From Candidatus Woesearchaeota archaeon (GTDB taxonomy: Archaea > Nanobdellota > Nanobdellia > Woesearchaeales > JAHWIC01), in the NCBI GenBank assembly GCA_019322805.1, contig JAHWIC010000021.1, positions 1 through 25,484 of the forward strand: DNA of 25,484 nt. Reading direction: 5' to 3'. Each line of letters starts with the position of its first letter. Position 1 is the first letter of the stretch. This document shows, in pieces, positions 6,820 through 14,070 of this stretch. A program made the translations under genes and the position numbers. The notes under the pieces were generated by a model. It did not search any database and was not told the DNA's origin. It saw only the letters and a program-made list of their open reading frames with translations.

Positions 6820-6925
6820 GTCACTGACAGAAGAGCTAAAAAAAGAAAAAAAAGAATTTGCTAAAGCGCTAAATAAAAAAGATCTGAGTTCATTTGAGAT
6901 GGATGAGTTGTTCTTGGAAGAATAA
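6809..6925 (+). CDS. very small charged protein, 38 aa
   Basis: An ATG at 6809 inside the end of the coiled-coil gene opens a 38-codon frame ending TAA 6923-6925. The product is highly charged, with MDDESLTEELKKEKKEF and ending in EMDELFLEE. It has no cysteines or membrane segment. Support is the overlap with the upstream gene, the tight eight-base gap to the next gene, and the lack of any other use for the interval. It may pair with the coiled-coil protein. Confidence is moderate because of its size. Confidence 0.5.
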   Translation: MDDESLTEELKKEKKEFAKALNKKDLSSFEMDELFLEE

Positions 6926-6933
6926 ATTATAAA

Positions 6934-7371
6934 ATGGCAGAAAGAAAAAGCATAGGGGATTATCTAGCAATAGGCACTGCTGTAGCTGCTGGACTTGGAG
7001 TAGTTGGTTTCTGCGCAGATGTTGGCGGAATAAAAACAGCAACAGGAAGAGCTCTAGCACCTTATGTAGAAGTCTCAAACAAAAGAAAATATGATCCTGT
7101 TAGTGTTGACGGAATAGATTATCTTGTAGTTGGAAAAAATGCTTATCTTGTTGGTTCAGTAACACCGGTAAGAGGCGACGGCCGAATAACACTAAGGCAA
7201 AGGTTCATAGGAAGCGTTGAAAACTGGCGCGATTTTGATACTGCTGTAAGGCATCTTAATGGCGGAAAGGAGCCGGTAGCAGGCGCACCTTATAGGTTTC
7301 CTTCAAGTGCAGTTCCAAGCGATACAGGATTATATGATCTTGTTATAGAAGCTCACGCAGCAAGACAATAA
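6934..7371 (+). CDS. hypothetical membrane-anchored protein, 145 aa
   Basis: Unknown family. One N-terminal hydrophobic helix at residues about 8-32 (DYLAIGTAVAAGLGVVGFCA) precedes a soluble domain of about 110 residues. The segments YLVVGKNAYLVGSV, ITLRQRFIGS and LYDLVIEAHA suggest a small beta-rich fold. It follows the two tiny genes by eight bases and is probably the third gene of that operon. I see no catalytic motif. The N-terminal helix could anchor the domain outside or inside the cell; the sequence does not decide this. Confidence 0.72.
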   Translation: MAERKSIGDYLAIGTAVAAGLGVVGFCADVGGIKTATGRALAPYVEVSNKRKYDPVSVDGIDYLVVGKNAYLVGSVTPVRGDGRITLRQRFIGSVENWRDFDTAVRHLNGGKEPVAGAPYRFPSSAVPSDTGLYDLVIEAHAARQ

Positions 7372-7406
7372 CAACATTTTTAAAACATCCCTCTTTCTAA
7401 CTTCTG

Positions 7407-7649
7407 ATGCAATACAACCTAGAACTAGACAAAGCAGTAAAAGAAATAAAGAGCTCAAAAGCAAAAACAGTCTGCATTCAGCTGCCAGACGGCTTAAAGC
7501 CAAAGGCAAATGAGATAGCTGATTATTTAGAAAAAAACACAAATGCTCAGATTCTGATCTATTCAGGCTCTTGTTTTGGTGCCTGCGATGTGCCTAATGT
7601 AAATGTTGATTTATTGATTCAATGGGGGCATTCTGAGTTTAAAAAATGA
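7407..7649 (+). pseudogene. dph2: Dph2-like diphthamide synthase, N-terminal fragment only
   Basis: The 80 residues match the start of archaeal Dph2, the 4Fe-4S enzyme that makes a 3-amino-3-carboxypropyl radical from SAM to modify a histidine of elongation factor 2. Visible blocks are CIQLPDGLKPKANEIADYL, the first cluster cysteine region YSGSCFGACDVP, and VDLLIQWGHSEF. Archaeal Dph2 is normally about 320-350 aa in three similar domains with one cluster cysteine each. Domains 2 and 3 and their cysteines are absent, and I see no remnant in any frame after the stop. A TATA-like TTTTTAAAAC at about 7378-7387 precedes the ATG. The TGA overlaps the NUDIX start (ATGA), so the fragment is still translated in a coupled way or is the scar of a deletion. 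Confidence 0.75.
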
Positions 7650-8041
7650 TATCCCTTTTCGTTGTTACCGGCATTGTAACTAATGGCGACAAGATATTGA
7701 TACTAAAGAAAGCCCCTAATGACTATAACTATCCAAACAAATGGAGCTTTTGCTCTGGCTTTGTCAAGGAATTTGAGCCAGCAGAGGAGTCTGTACTAAG
7801 GGAAATAAAGGAAGAAACAGGCTTAGATGCAAAGATAGATGGCGGTCCAAAGATTCTGCAGGTTGTTGATGAAGAAAACAAAAAAAGATGGATTATTGCA
7901 GTATTCCTGTGCAAGACTGAGAGCAAAGATGTAAAGCTCTGCCATGAAAACACTGACTTCAAATGGGTTACAAAGGAAGAAATAGATAATTACGACGGTG
8001 TTCCTGCTTTCAAGAAGGATTTAGAGTTATTTGGACTATAA
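7646..8041 (+). CDS. NUDIX hydrolase
   Basis: A 131-residue NUDIX-fold pyrophosphohydrolase. The box G-x5-E-x7-R-E-x2-E-E-x-G is complete at residues 38-60, from GFVKEFEPAEESVL through REIKEETGL, giving the metal-binding glutamates. WSFCSG precedes it and FKWVTKEEI follows, as in MutT-like and nucleotide-sugar pyrophosphatases; the substrate cannot be told. Its ATG overlaps the TGA of the truncated Dph2 gene by four bases, so it is expressed from that gene's promoter. This arrangement suggests the deletion that cut Dph2 also joined it to NUDIX. Confidence 0.92.
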   Translation: MISLFVVTGIVTNGDKILILKKAPNDYNYPNKWSFCSGFVKEFEPAEESVLREIKEETGLDAKIDGGPKILQVVDEENKKRWIIAVFLCKTESKDVKLCHENTDFKWVTKEEIDNYDGVPAFKKDLELFGL

Positions 8042-8047
8042 AGAAAA

Positions 8048-8059
8048 AATTATATAAAG
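8048..8059 (+). promoter_or_regulatory. TATA box of rpiB
   Basis: AATTATATAAAG lies about 30 bases before the ATG at 8084. This is consistent with a leaderless or nearly leaderless message, and no Shine-Dalgarno sequence is seen. Confidence 0.5.
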
Positions 8060-8083
8060 AAGACCCACAAACTTAATCTTAAA

Positions 8084-8509
8084 ATGAAAATAATAATAGC
8101 ATCAGACCATGCTGGATACAAACTAAAAGAAGAACTAAAAGAAGAACTAAAACAATTAGGCCATGAAACAGAAGACCTAGGAACAGACTCTGAAGAACCA
8201 GTTGATTACCCAGAATATGGAAAAAAAGCAGCAAAAGAAGCTGCTTCTTCAGGAAATAAAGGAATTCTCCTCTGTGGCTCTGGCATTGGAATGTCAATAG
8301 TTGCAAACAAAATAAAAGGCGTAAGAGCTGCGTTATGCCATAACGAGTACACAGCAAGAGCAGCAAGAGAGCATACTGATGCAAATGTCCTATGTCTTGG
8401 TGCTCGCGACATTGATACAGAAACAGCAAAGAAATTAACAAAGATTTTCTTAGAAACTGAAGCCAGCCAAGAAGAAAGGCATAAAAGAAGGGTAAATAAA
8501 ATAGAATAA
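8084..8509 (+). CDS. rpiB: ribose 5-phosphate isomerase B
   Basis: Interconverts ribose 5-phosphate and ribulose 5-phosphate for nucleotide-sugar supply. The 141 residues match RpiB/LacAB length. Motifs are the N-terminal ASDHAGYKLK, DYPEYGKKAA, the active-site LLCGSGIGMSIVANKIKGVR (catalytic Cys64), and HTDANVLCLGAR. RpiB is the bacterial-type isomerase, unrelated to the RpiA common in other archaea. RpiB versus the related galactose 6-phosphate isomerase cannot be fully separated, but no lactose genes are nearby. It is followed one base later by a membrane-protein gene, probably in the same transcript. Confidence 0.93.
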   Translation: MKIIIASDHAGYKLKEELKEELKQLGHETEDLGTDSEEPVDYPEYGKKAAKEAASSGNKGILLCGSGIGMSIVANKIKGVRAALCHNEYTARAAREHTDANVLCLGARDIDTETAKKLTKIFLETEASQEERHKRRVNKIE

Positions 8510-8510
8510 A

Positions 8511-9017
8511 ATGTCTTTATTGAATTATTCTTTAGCTGCAATCGTGACTTACCTTGGCTTAGTTGCTGGAATGCTGTTAGCCTTCTCAACAGAAGAGGAA
8601 TTAAAGCCAGGAAGAAAGTATTTTGTGATATTAAAGCATATTTGTTTTATCTCTATCTTTGCGGGATTATTTTATTATTTTTTCGTCAACAAACTCATGC
8701 CAGAATTGATTATCACAGCAATATTGTTTATAATACTTGGTTCTCTCTGCTACTGCAGTGCTGTTAAATTAAAGAAAAGTAAAAGAAAACCAATCATAAT
8801 ATCTTATATCATATATGCCGTGCTTGCAATAGTTTTCTACTTATCCTCAAGAGTCATTGGCATGCAGATAATAATCTCTTCATTAATATTCATATACGGC
8901 CTTCCGGCAGGAACCATATTAACAGATCCAAGAAAGAAAGCAAAAAGTTTCTGGATTGTATTAAGCCATGTTTTCTATGTTGCTATAGCAGTCATCCTAA
9001 AGCTTAGTTTTCTTTAG
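8511..9017 (+). CDS. polytopic membrane protein, 168 aa
   Basis: Unknown family. The protein is almost entirely hydrophobic, with about five or six membrane helices: residues about 5-25, 40-60, 65-85, 95-115, 117-135 and 145-167. Short basic loops such as KLKKSKRK and DPRKKAK suggest the inside orientation. No catalytic motif stands out. It starts one base after the rpiB stop and its 3' end overlaps the convergent CDP-archaeol synthase gene by 21 bases. That overlap supports a compact genome but says nothing of function. Confidence 0.78.
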   Translation: MSLLNYSLAAIVTYLGLVAGMLLAFSTEEELKPGRKYFVILKHICFISIFAGLFYYFFVNKLMPELIITAILFIILGSLCYCSAVKLKKSKRKPIIISYIIYAVLAIVFYLSSRVIGMQIIISSLIFIYGLPAGTILTDPRKKAKSFWIVLSHVFYVAIAVILKLSFL

Positions 9018-9548
9018 CCTCAAATAATATCCTAAGAGGTTAAATCCTATATGCAAGCAGAATGACAGGATAATTACAGTGATAAATGTAAGAGGATGAG
9101 GCAAGTATATTGGCGAAATAAATATCAAGCCCCCTATTGCAGCATTAATCTGGTCAAATGGTATAAAAGACCTGCCTGGCCTTAGGCCAACCCTTCTTTT
9201 GATAAAGCTATTGGTTAAGTCGCCAGCCATAACACCAGAACCAAAAAGCAGGCCTGCAGGAAACCATTTTGAGCTATAATCAAAAAAGCTAAGCGCCCTA
9301 AAAGCAGGATACCTGTACAGAAGAGACTGTATATAAATGAATATAAGCGAGAATAAAATACCAGAAATTACCCCCCTTATTGTCTTATTATCTCCAAAGA
9401 TCCTCTTTTTCCCAATCTTTTTCCCCATATCAACAGGAATTGCTAAACTCTTTAAAATATCCTTTACAAGAACTGGAGCCATATTAGCTGCCATTCCAGG
9501 GATCATAAAATAAAAGCACATTAGTAAATAAAAACCTATACCTGCCAT
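8997..9548 (-). CDS. carS: CDP-archaeol synthase (CarS, DUF46 family)
   Basis: Transfers CTP to the unsaturated archaetidic acid (digeranylgeranylglyceryl phosphate) to give CDP-archaeol, the activated precursor of archaeal phospholipids. The 183-residue protein has about five membrane helices. The signatures are PVDMGKKIGKKRIFGDNKT with RG following, GDLTNSFIKRRVGLRPGRSF, and PFDQINAAIGG, the conserved nucleotide- and metal-binding loops of the CarS/CdsA fold. It ends the minus-strand lipid operon, six bases after the PHP gene, with GGAGG (about 9558-9562) placed inside the PHP gene's last codons as ribosome-binding site. This is the clearest archaeal lipid marker in the window. Confidence 0.94.
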   Translation of the reverse strand: MAGIGFYLLMCFYFMIPGMAANMAPVLVKDILKSLAIPVDMGKKIGKKRIFGDNKTIRGVISGILFSLIFIYIQSLLYRYPAFRALSFFDYSSKWFPAGLLFGSGVMAGDLTNSFIKRRVGLRPGRSFIPFDQINAAIGGLIFISPIYLPHPLTFITVIILSFCLHIGFNLLGYYLRLKKTKL

Positions 9549-9554
9549 TCTTAA

Positions 9555-10211
9555 TCAGCCTCCATAAGGTTGTTTAAATATCAAATTTATTCGTTTCAAA
9601 AAAAAGCTCATTGTTCCTCCAATAAAGCCGGTAAATGAGCTGCCTTCAACCTTTGTTTTTTTATTTTTAATTGCTTTCCTTAAGTCGCCATCAAAAACAG
9701 TAAATGCCTTGCCAATCTCAAAAGCAAAATGTGCATCAGAGCCTGCAAGCTTTGCAATACCAAGCTTATCCGAAACAGTCAAAGCCAGGTTATTAGCCAA
9801 AAAAGATGCTCTTGAATTCAGGCATTCTACGCCATCAACCTTATCTTTTATCTTTTGTATTGGACATCTGAAACGCAAATGAGGCAGAAGCCTGTAAGGG
9901 TGTGCTATGACTGCCAAGCCATTCTGTTGTTTTATCTCATCCAGAACATCAGACAGCTCCTTTGACCTTATCTGCTTGTTTATATAATAAGCCAGGATAT
10001 CTCCTTTGTCAGTCTTAATCTCTGAACCAATCACAACTTCAAAATCCTTATCCTTATTCAGTTTCTTAACCTTTAAAGCCCCCTTTATTTCATTATGGTC
10101 TGCAACAGCAATCCCATCAAGCCCTTTCTTTTTTGCAAGTTTAAGTACTGTCTCAGGCTTCAGATTGCTGCATAAAGAGTAATTTGTATGTACATGCATG
10201 TCGTATTTCAT
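9555..10211 (-). CDS. PHP-domain phosphoesterase
   Basis: A 218-residue PHP-family metal-dependent phosphoesterase. The metal-site motifs are in order: MHVHTNYSLCS near the N terminus, AVADHNEIKG, IGSEIKTDKGDILAYYI, VIAHPYRL and LAGSDAH near residue 170. This is the TrpH/RNase AM-like or histidinol-phosphatase-like single-domain layout; the substrate is unknown. I chose the ATG at 10211 because it forms ATGA with the stop of the upstream glycosyltransferase. An earlier in-frame ATG at 10244 would add 11 residues and overlap more. Its place in a lipid and glycan operon suggests a phosphatase step there, which is inference. Confidence 0.88.
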   Translation of the reverse strand: MKYDMHVHTNYSLCSNLKPETVLKLAKKKGLDGIAVADHNEIKGALKVKKLNKDKDFEVVIGSEIKTDKGDILAYYINKQIRSKELSDVLDEIKQQNGLAVIAHPYRLLPHLRFRCPIQKIKDKVDGVECLNSRASFLANNLALTVSDKLGIAKLAGSDAHFAFEIGKAFTVFDGDLRKAIKNKKTKVEGSSFTGFIGGTMSFFLKRINLIFKQPYGG

Positions 10212-10861
10212 TTTTTCTGGAATATAACCCTTATAAACCTCCATGTAATCTTGAATGGATTTATATGGCTAACTTCCTTGCCATAGATGGTCTTAATATG
10301 AACCCAGCCAATCTTATAGCCCTTAGGAGCCGCCTTAAGCAGAAGCTCTGTTTCCATCTGATAGCCGTCCTGCTCAAGCTTAACATCCTTAATGACATCT
10401 GTTTTTATCAGCCTGTAACCTGACTGGCTGTCAGGCACCTTTTGCCTGCATTTCAATGAAACAATAAAGGAAGAAATACCATTCGCAATTATCCTTCTAA
10501 GAGGCATATTCCTTACATTATGCATCCTGCTTCCAACCACTATGTCATATCTCCTGATTTTCTCAATAAACTTAGGTATGTCAGAAGCCTTATGCTGGCC
10601 ATCTGCGTCTATTGTTATAACAGCGCCAAAATTATGTTTAATTGCGTATCTGAATCCTGTCTTTAAAGCTGCTCCCTTGCCTCTGTTTTGCTTATGCCTA
10701 AGTATCTTTATGCCTTTTACTCTCTTCATAACATTATAGCTGTTATCAGTGCTGCCGTCATCTACAACTAAAATATTGTTCTGGTATCTTTTTATGTCAG
10801 CGATTGTATCTTCAATAAATTTTCCTGCATTGTAGCAGGGGACTATAACAAGTACTTTCAT
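10208..10861 (-). CDS. family 2 glycosyltransferase, dolichyl-phosphate-mannose-synthase-like
   Basis: A 217-residue GT-A-fold inverting glycosyltransferase. It begins VLVIVPCYNAGKFIEDTI. DDGSTD (34-39) binds the nucleotide sugar, NRGKGAALKTGF follows, and the metal-binding DADGQH is at 85-90, followed by SDIPKFI. SQSGYRL and the acceptor-side YQMETELLLKA are typical of DPM1/DPG-like enzymes that charge a lipid phosphate with a sugar. It lacks the C-terminal membrane domain of GtrB-like members. Its TAATG overlap with the acyltransferase upstream and ATGA overlap with PHP downstream show tight coupling in the lipid operon. The sugar and acceptor are not known. Confidence 0.92.
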   Translation of the reverse strand: MKVLVIVPCYNAGKFIEDTIADIKRYQNNILVVDDGSTDNSYNVMKRVKGIKILRHKQNRGKGAALKTGFRYAIKHNFGAVITIDADGQHKASDIPKFIEKIRRYDIVVGSRMHNVRNMPLRRIIANGISSFIVSLKCRQKVPDSQSGYRLIKTDVIKDVKLEQDGYQMETELLLKAAPKGYKIGWVHIKTIYGKEVSHINPFKITWRFIRVIFQKK

Positions 10862-11487
10862 TAAGGCTCATACCCCCTATTTGCTAACTTAGCAATTTCT
10901 TTCATAACCCTACCAACAATCTCTCTTAATATCTTCTTGGTTATTTTTTTATTATAGTACCTATTGAAATATATTGGTTTTCCGATTTTGATGTCTGCTC
11001 TTTTCAGCTTAGGAATTAATCTTTCCCCAGGTGCTATCTCATAGGTTCCCACCAAGCCTACAGGTATAACCGGCACCTTTGCTCCCAAAACCAATCTTGA
11101 AACTCCGGTCTTGCCGCGCGTCAGACTTCCATTAAGACTTCTTGGACCGCCAGGAAATATGCCTACGTTATCTCCTTTTTTTAAGAAACCTGTTAATTCA
11201 TTTAGAGCCTTTTTCTTGCCTTCATCAAGGGGAACACAGCCAGCCCAGTTCCTTGCGATCCTATCCCCAAAATACTTCCAGAATCTTCCTTTCATTGCAA
11301 GCCAATGTATCTTCCTATTGGTCCGGGGCAGTATAACAACGCATATAAGCAGCGGGTCAAGATAACTATCATGATTTGCAGCCATTATAACCGGCTTATC
11401 CTTTGGAACATTATTCAATCCATCAACTTTCCGTACAAATAACCTCAGAAAAGCAAATAGGGTGCGGTTAGCTATTGGGTATATCAT
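10861..11487 (-). CDS. PlsC-like lysophospholipid acyltransferase
   Basis: A 208-residue member of the 1-acylglycerol-3-phosphate acyltransferase family. The catalytic motif I is NHDSYLD at residues 38-44 (HX4D intact), and VIPVGLVGT is motif IV-like. Motif III, usually FPEGTRS, reads FPGGPRS at 111-117, so the glutamate that contacts the glycerol phosphate is replaced. GKTGVSRLVL follows as expected. The family moves acyl groups onto lysolipids at the inner membrane face. Archaeal ether lipids do not need this, so the true acceptor or donor is uncertain. It is separated by one base from the GT28 gene and overlaps the GT2 gene by one base. Confidence 0.9.
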   Translation of the reverse strand: MIYPIANRTLFAFLRLFVRKVDGLNNVPKDKPVIMAANHDSYLDPLLICVVILPRTNRKIHWLAMKGRFWKYFGDRIARNWAGCVPLDEGKKKALNELTGFLKKGDNVGIFPGGPRSLNGSLTRGKTGVSRLVLGAKVPVIPVGLVGTYEIAPGERLIPKLKRADIKIGKPIYFNRYYNKKITKKILREIVGRVMKEIAKLANRGYEP

Positions 11488-11488
11488 T

Positions 11489-12583
11489 TTAGGATTTGCT
11501 ATTTTTTGGTATGTTTACTATAAGTTTCGCTATATCAATCGCTGAATTTGGTTTTGCGATCTTCCCAGGCTCATTTTTTTTATTCAATAATTTCTCGACA
11601 GCAGGTATAAGGTATTTTTCACTTTTCGGTTTTACTGCTGCATTATATTTAACTAAATAATCAGTATTCCTTTGTTCCTGGCCAGGTATTGGGTTTACAA
11701 CAACCATAGGCAGATTTTTTGCAAGGCACTCTGACACAGTTAAACCGCCTGCCTTTGTTACAGCAATATCAGAAACATCCATCAGCTCATCCATATTTGT
11801 TACATATCCCTTAACAATTAATTTATTATTAAATTTACTTTTCAATAATTTATCTTTTAATTTATTGTTTTTTCCGCAAACAACAATGAGCTGGATATCA
11901 TCCATGCTGTCCAGTAATTTGACAGCCCTTTCCATCGAACCTATTCCTAGGCCGCCGCCCATCACAAGTATTGTTGGCTTGTTTCCTAGCCCTAAACGCT
12001 TCTTAATTTTTAGCTTACTATTTTTCCCAGAAAATTTAGGATGTATTGGAATTCCCAAATCCTTAACCTTATCCTTGTTTATTCCTCTCTGCATCAGCTC
12101 ATTCTTGGCTTCTTTTGTAGCTACAACATACTTGTCCACATTATTCAATGGCCAATAATGGTGCATATGGAAGTCAGTAACAACTCCAATAAGAGGAACC
12201 TGCAACTGCTCTTTCTCTTTTATTGATGAAACAGCCCAGCATGGATAAGCATGGGTGCATGCTACTACATCAGGCTTAAACGAAGATATTAATCTCCTGT
12301 ACTGCTTATAATCTCCAAACCTGTTCCTCAGGTAGTTGGCCATATCTGCAACCATTTTGCTTTCATGCAAAAAACCAAAAACATTTGGAGCATAGTTTAT
12401 TAGTTTCGAATAAGCAGAAGAGATACGCTTTGCAGTTCTTGTTTTTTTGACAGGACATGCGCAGAGAGCATTTATATTTTTATCTACTGCCTTTAACGCC
12501 TCCTTTATGGACAGTGCCGCAACCTCATGGCCTGTTCCTCCTGTGGTCACAGGACATTCCAGGATAAGCACTTTCTTTTTCAT
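11489..12583 (-). CDS. GT28 lipid glycosyltransferase (MGDG synthase / UgtP-like)
   Basis: A 364-residue GT-B-fold glycosyltransferase related to monogalactosyldiacylglycerol synthase and processive diacylglycerol glucosyltransferase. The N-terminal acceptor domain has VTTGGTGHEVAALSI (residues about 12-26), HESKMVADMANYLRN and TDFHMHHYWPLNNVDKYVV. The C-terminal donor domain has LVMGGGLGIG, VKGYVTNMDELM and KAGGLTVSECLAKNLP followed by PIPGQEQRNTDYL, the nucleotide-sugar site. It is expected at the membrane face, adding sugar to a diradylglycerol. AAGGAG (about 12591-12596) precedes the ATG at 12583. Its place beside CarS and an acyltransferase supports glycolipid synthesis; the exact lipid is inferred. 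Confidence 0.9.
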   Translation of the reverse strand: MKKKVLILECPVTTGGTGHEVAALSIKEALKAVDKNINALCACPVKKTRTAKRISSAYSKLINYAPNVFGFLHESKMVADMANYLRNRFGDYKQYRRLISSFKPDVVACTHAYPCWAVSSIKEKEQLQVPLIGVVTDFHMHHYWPLNNVDKYVVATKEAKNELMQRGINKDKVKDLGIPIHPKFSGKNSKLKIKKRLGLGNKPTILVMGGGLGIGSMERAVKLLDSMDDIQLIVVCGKNNKLKDKLLKSKFNNKLIVKGYVTNMDELMDVSDIAVTKAGGLTVSECLAKNLPMVVVNPIPGQEQRNTDYLVKYNAAVKPKSEKYLIPAVEKLLNKKNEPGKIAKPNSAIDIAKLIVNIPKNSKS

Positions 12584-12584
12584 A

Positions 12585-13427
12585 TTAATTCTCCTTTATG
12601 AAGCTGTAGATCTCCCTAAAAGACTCCTCTTTGTTTTTATCTATAATAAAGACATGGTAAGCATCCTTAACCCAGATAACCTTCTTTTTCTTTGAGCCAA
12701 TATTCTTAAGCAGATAACTAACAGTGCTTTCCTTAACCCCAAAATCCTTTGTAGAGTGCATTATCAATGAAGGAGCTGTTATTTTCGGCAATAGCCTCCT
12801 TGATTCCTCTACCAGAGAAAGACCCTCATTCACTATTTTTACAGGGATTACATCATAACCAACTCTTTTCTCCTGTATCTCATTATCAATTATCCTCTTA
12901 TACCACTTGCGCTGGAATGACTTGAATAATCCAACAAAAAAAGCAAGGCGCTTATAGAAATTCTTCCTTCTGAAATATATTGGAGTGCCTAGAGATATAA
13001 GTCCATCAACATCGTGCTTTGCAGCCAGACACAAGGCAATGTTCCCTCCAATAGAAGTGCCTGCAATATAGACCTTATCAACTTCTTTCTTAAGTTCTTC
13101 TAATGCTTCCTCCATAGATCTAACCCAATCCTTCCAGCTCGTAACAGCAAGACAATAGGGGCTTGTGCCATGGCCTTTTATCAAAGGAGCAGAGACGGTT
13201 ATATCCCTATCTGCAAGGTATTTGCCAAGATCTCTTAGGTCACTTGGCGAGCAGGTTGAGCCATGGATAAGAAGCGCTCCTTTCTTTCCCTTCTTATAGA
13301 AGAATGGCTCAGCTCCCTTCATTATCTTATGGTTTCTCTTCCCTTTTCTATAAACATAAAACAGATGCGCTCCCCTGACTAATATATATAAACAAAGAAA
13401 AACTGCAATTTTGCCTATCATAAGCAT
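12585..13427 (-). CDS. membrane-anchored alpha/beta hydrolase (carboxylesterase / monoacylglycerol-lipase-like)
   Basis: A 280-residue alpha/beta-hydrolase. An N-terminal hydrophobic helix (residues about 4-22) is followed by a basic stretch, then the catalytic domain. The oxyanion strand is LLIHGSTCSP (53-61) and the nucleophile elbow is AGTSIGGN (Ser125). The acid lies in MHSTKDFGV and the histidine in DAYHVFIIDKNKEE, so the triad is complete. It resembles carboxylesterase Est30 and monoacylglycerol lipases. It is first in the minus-strand lipid operon. TTTAAATA at 13441-13448 (minus strand) is the promoter; transcription may begin close to the third codon, so ATG 13421 is an alternative start. 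A lipid ester substrate is inferred from its neighbours. Confidence 0.9.
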   Translation of the reverse strand: MLMIGKIAVFLCLYILVRGAHLFYVYRKGKRNHKIMKGAEPFFYKKGKKGALLIHGSTCSPSDLRDLGKYLADRDITVSAPLIKGHGTSPYCLAVTSWKDWVRSMEEALEELKKEVDKVYIAGTSIGGNIALCLAAKHDVDGLISLGTPIYFRRKNFYKRLAFFVGLFKSFQRKWYKRIIDNEIQEKRVGYDVIPVKIVNEGLSLVEESRRLLPKITAPSLIMHSTKDFGVKESTVSYLLKNIGSKKKKVIWVKDAYHVFIIDKNKEESFREIYSFIKEN

Positions 13428-13440
13428 AACGAATCTGTTT

Positions 13441-13487
13441 TATTTAAAAAATTTTGTTTTTGCAGGGAATTTAGTTAAATTTAAATA
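13441..13487. promoter_or_regulatory. divergent promoters of the lipid operon and phosphatidyltransferase gene
   Basis: TTTAAATA on the minus strand (13441-13448) faces the alpha/beta-hydrolase. ATTTAAATA on the plus strand (13479-13487) precedes the ATG at 13515 by about 30 bases. The two sets of lipid genes therefore share one regulatory interval of about 87 bases. Confidence 0.55.
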
Positions 13488-13514
13488 TATGCAATAAGCT
13501 ATAACCGGATTAGA

Positions 13515-14036
13515 ATGAAAAAGACCTTAACTCTTCCAACTGTATTGACAATCCTTCGCATAGTATTTTCTCCAGTATTCTTTGTTCTGCTGCTCGCATC
13601 AAAAGCCACTCCAGGGCTGGTTATTTTCATTATTGTTGCATTAACAGACTGGATAGACGGAATGATAGCAAAATATACAAAACAGATTACAAAATTTGGA
13701 GAATTCCTTGATCCAATGGCTGATAAGTTTATGGTTGCCCTGGGGGTTATAGCAATAACCCTAAAATTCGATTTTCCTATATATGGATTGTGGATCCTTT
13801 CAAGGGATATTATTTCTCTCTGTGGCTCATTCATTATATACAAAAAACGAAAAGCTAACTGGGAAGCAAACAAGCTTGGAAAGGCAACAACATTCCTGCA
13901 GGTAGTTACAATAATAGCATTCATTATAAACAACAGTCTCAAGTTCCATATACTGCTCGTAACCATGATAACCAGTATTTTAACAGCAATAAGCTATTTT
14001 AGGCGTACTATCAGAATCGTCAAGGCCTCCAAGTAA
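13515..14036 (+). CDS. CDP-alcohol phosphatidyltransferase family protein
   Basis: A 173-residue membrane enzyme of the PgsA/PssA/archaetidyl-transferase family, which swaps CMP of a CDP-lipid for an alcohol such as glycerol phosphate, inositol phosphate or serine. The signature D-x2-D-G-x2-A-R-x8-G-x3-D-x3-D is present as D45, D48-G49, A52-K53, G62, D66 and D70, with lysine in place of the usual arginine. TLPTVLTILRI at the start is typical of PgsA-like members. Four to five hydrophobic helices follow. The head group cannot be told. It is divergent from the operon that makes CDP-archaeol, its likely substrate. Confidence 0.92.
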   Translation: MKKTLTLPTVLTILRIVFSPVFFVLLLASKATPGLVIFIIVALTDWIDGMIAKYTKQITKFGEFLDPMADKFMVALGVIAITLKFDFPIYGLWILSRDIISLCGSFIIYKKRKANWEANKLGKATTFLQVVTIIAFIINNSLKFHILLVTMITSILTAISYFRRTIRIVKASK

Positions 14037-14070
14037 AGCTTTAATAACTAGAAAACATTAAACTGCTTCT

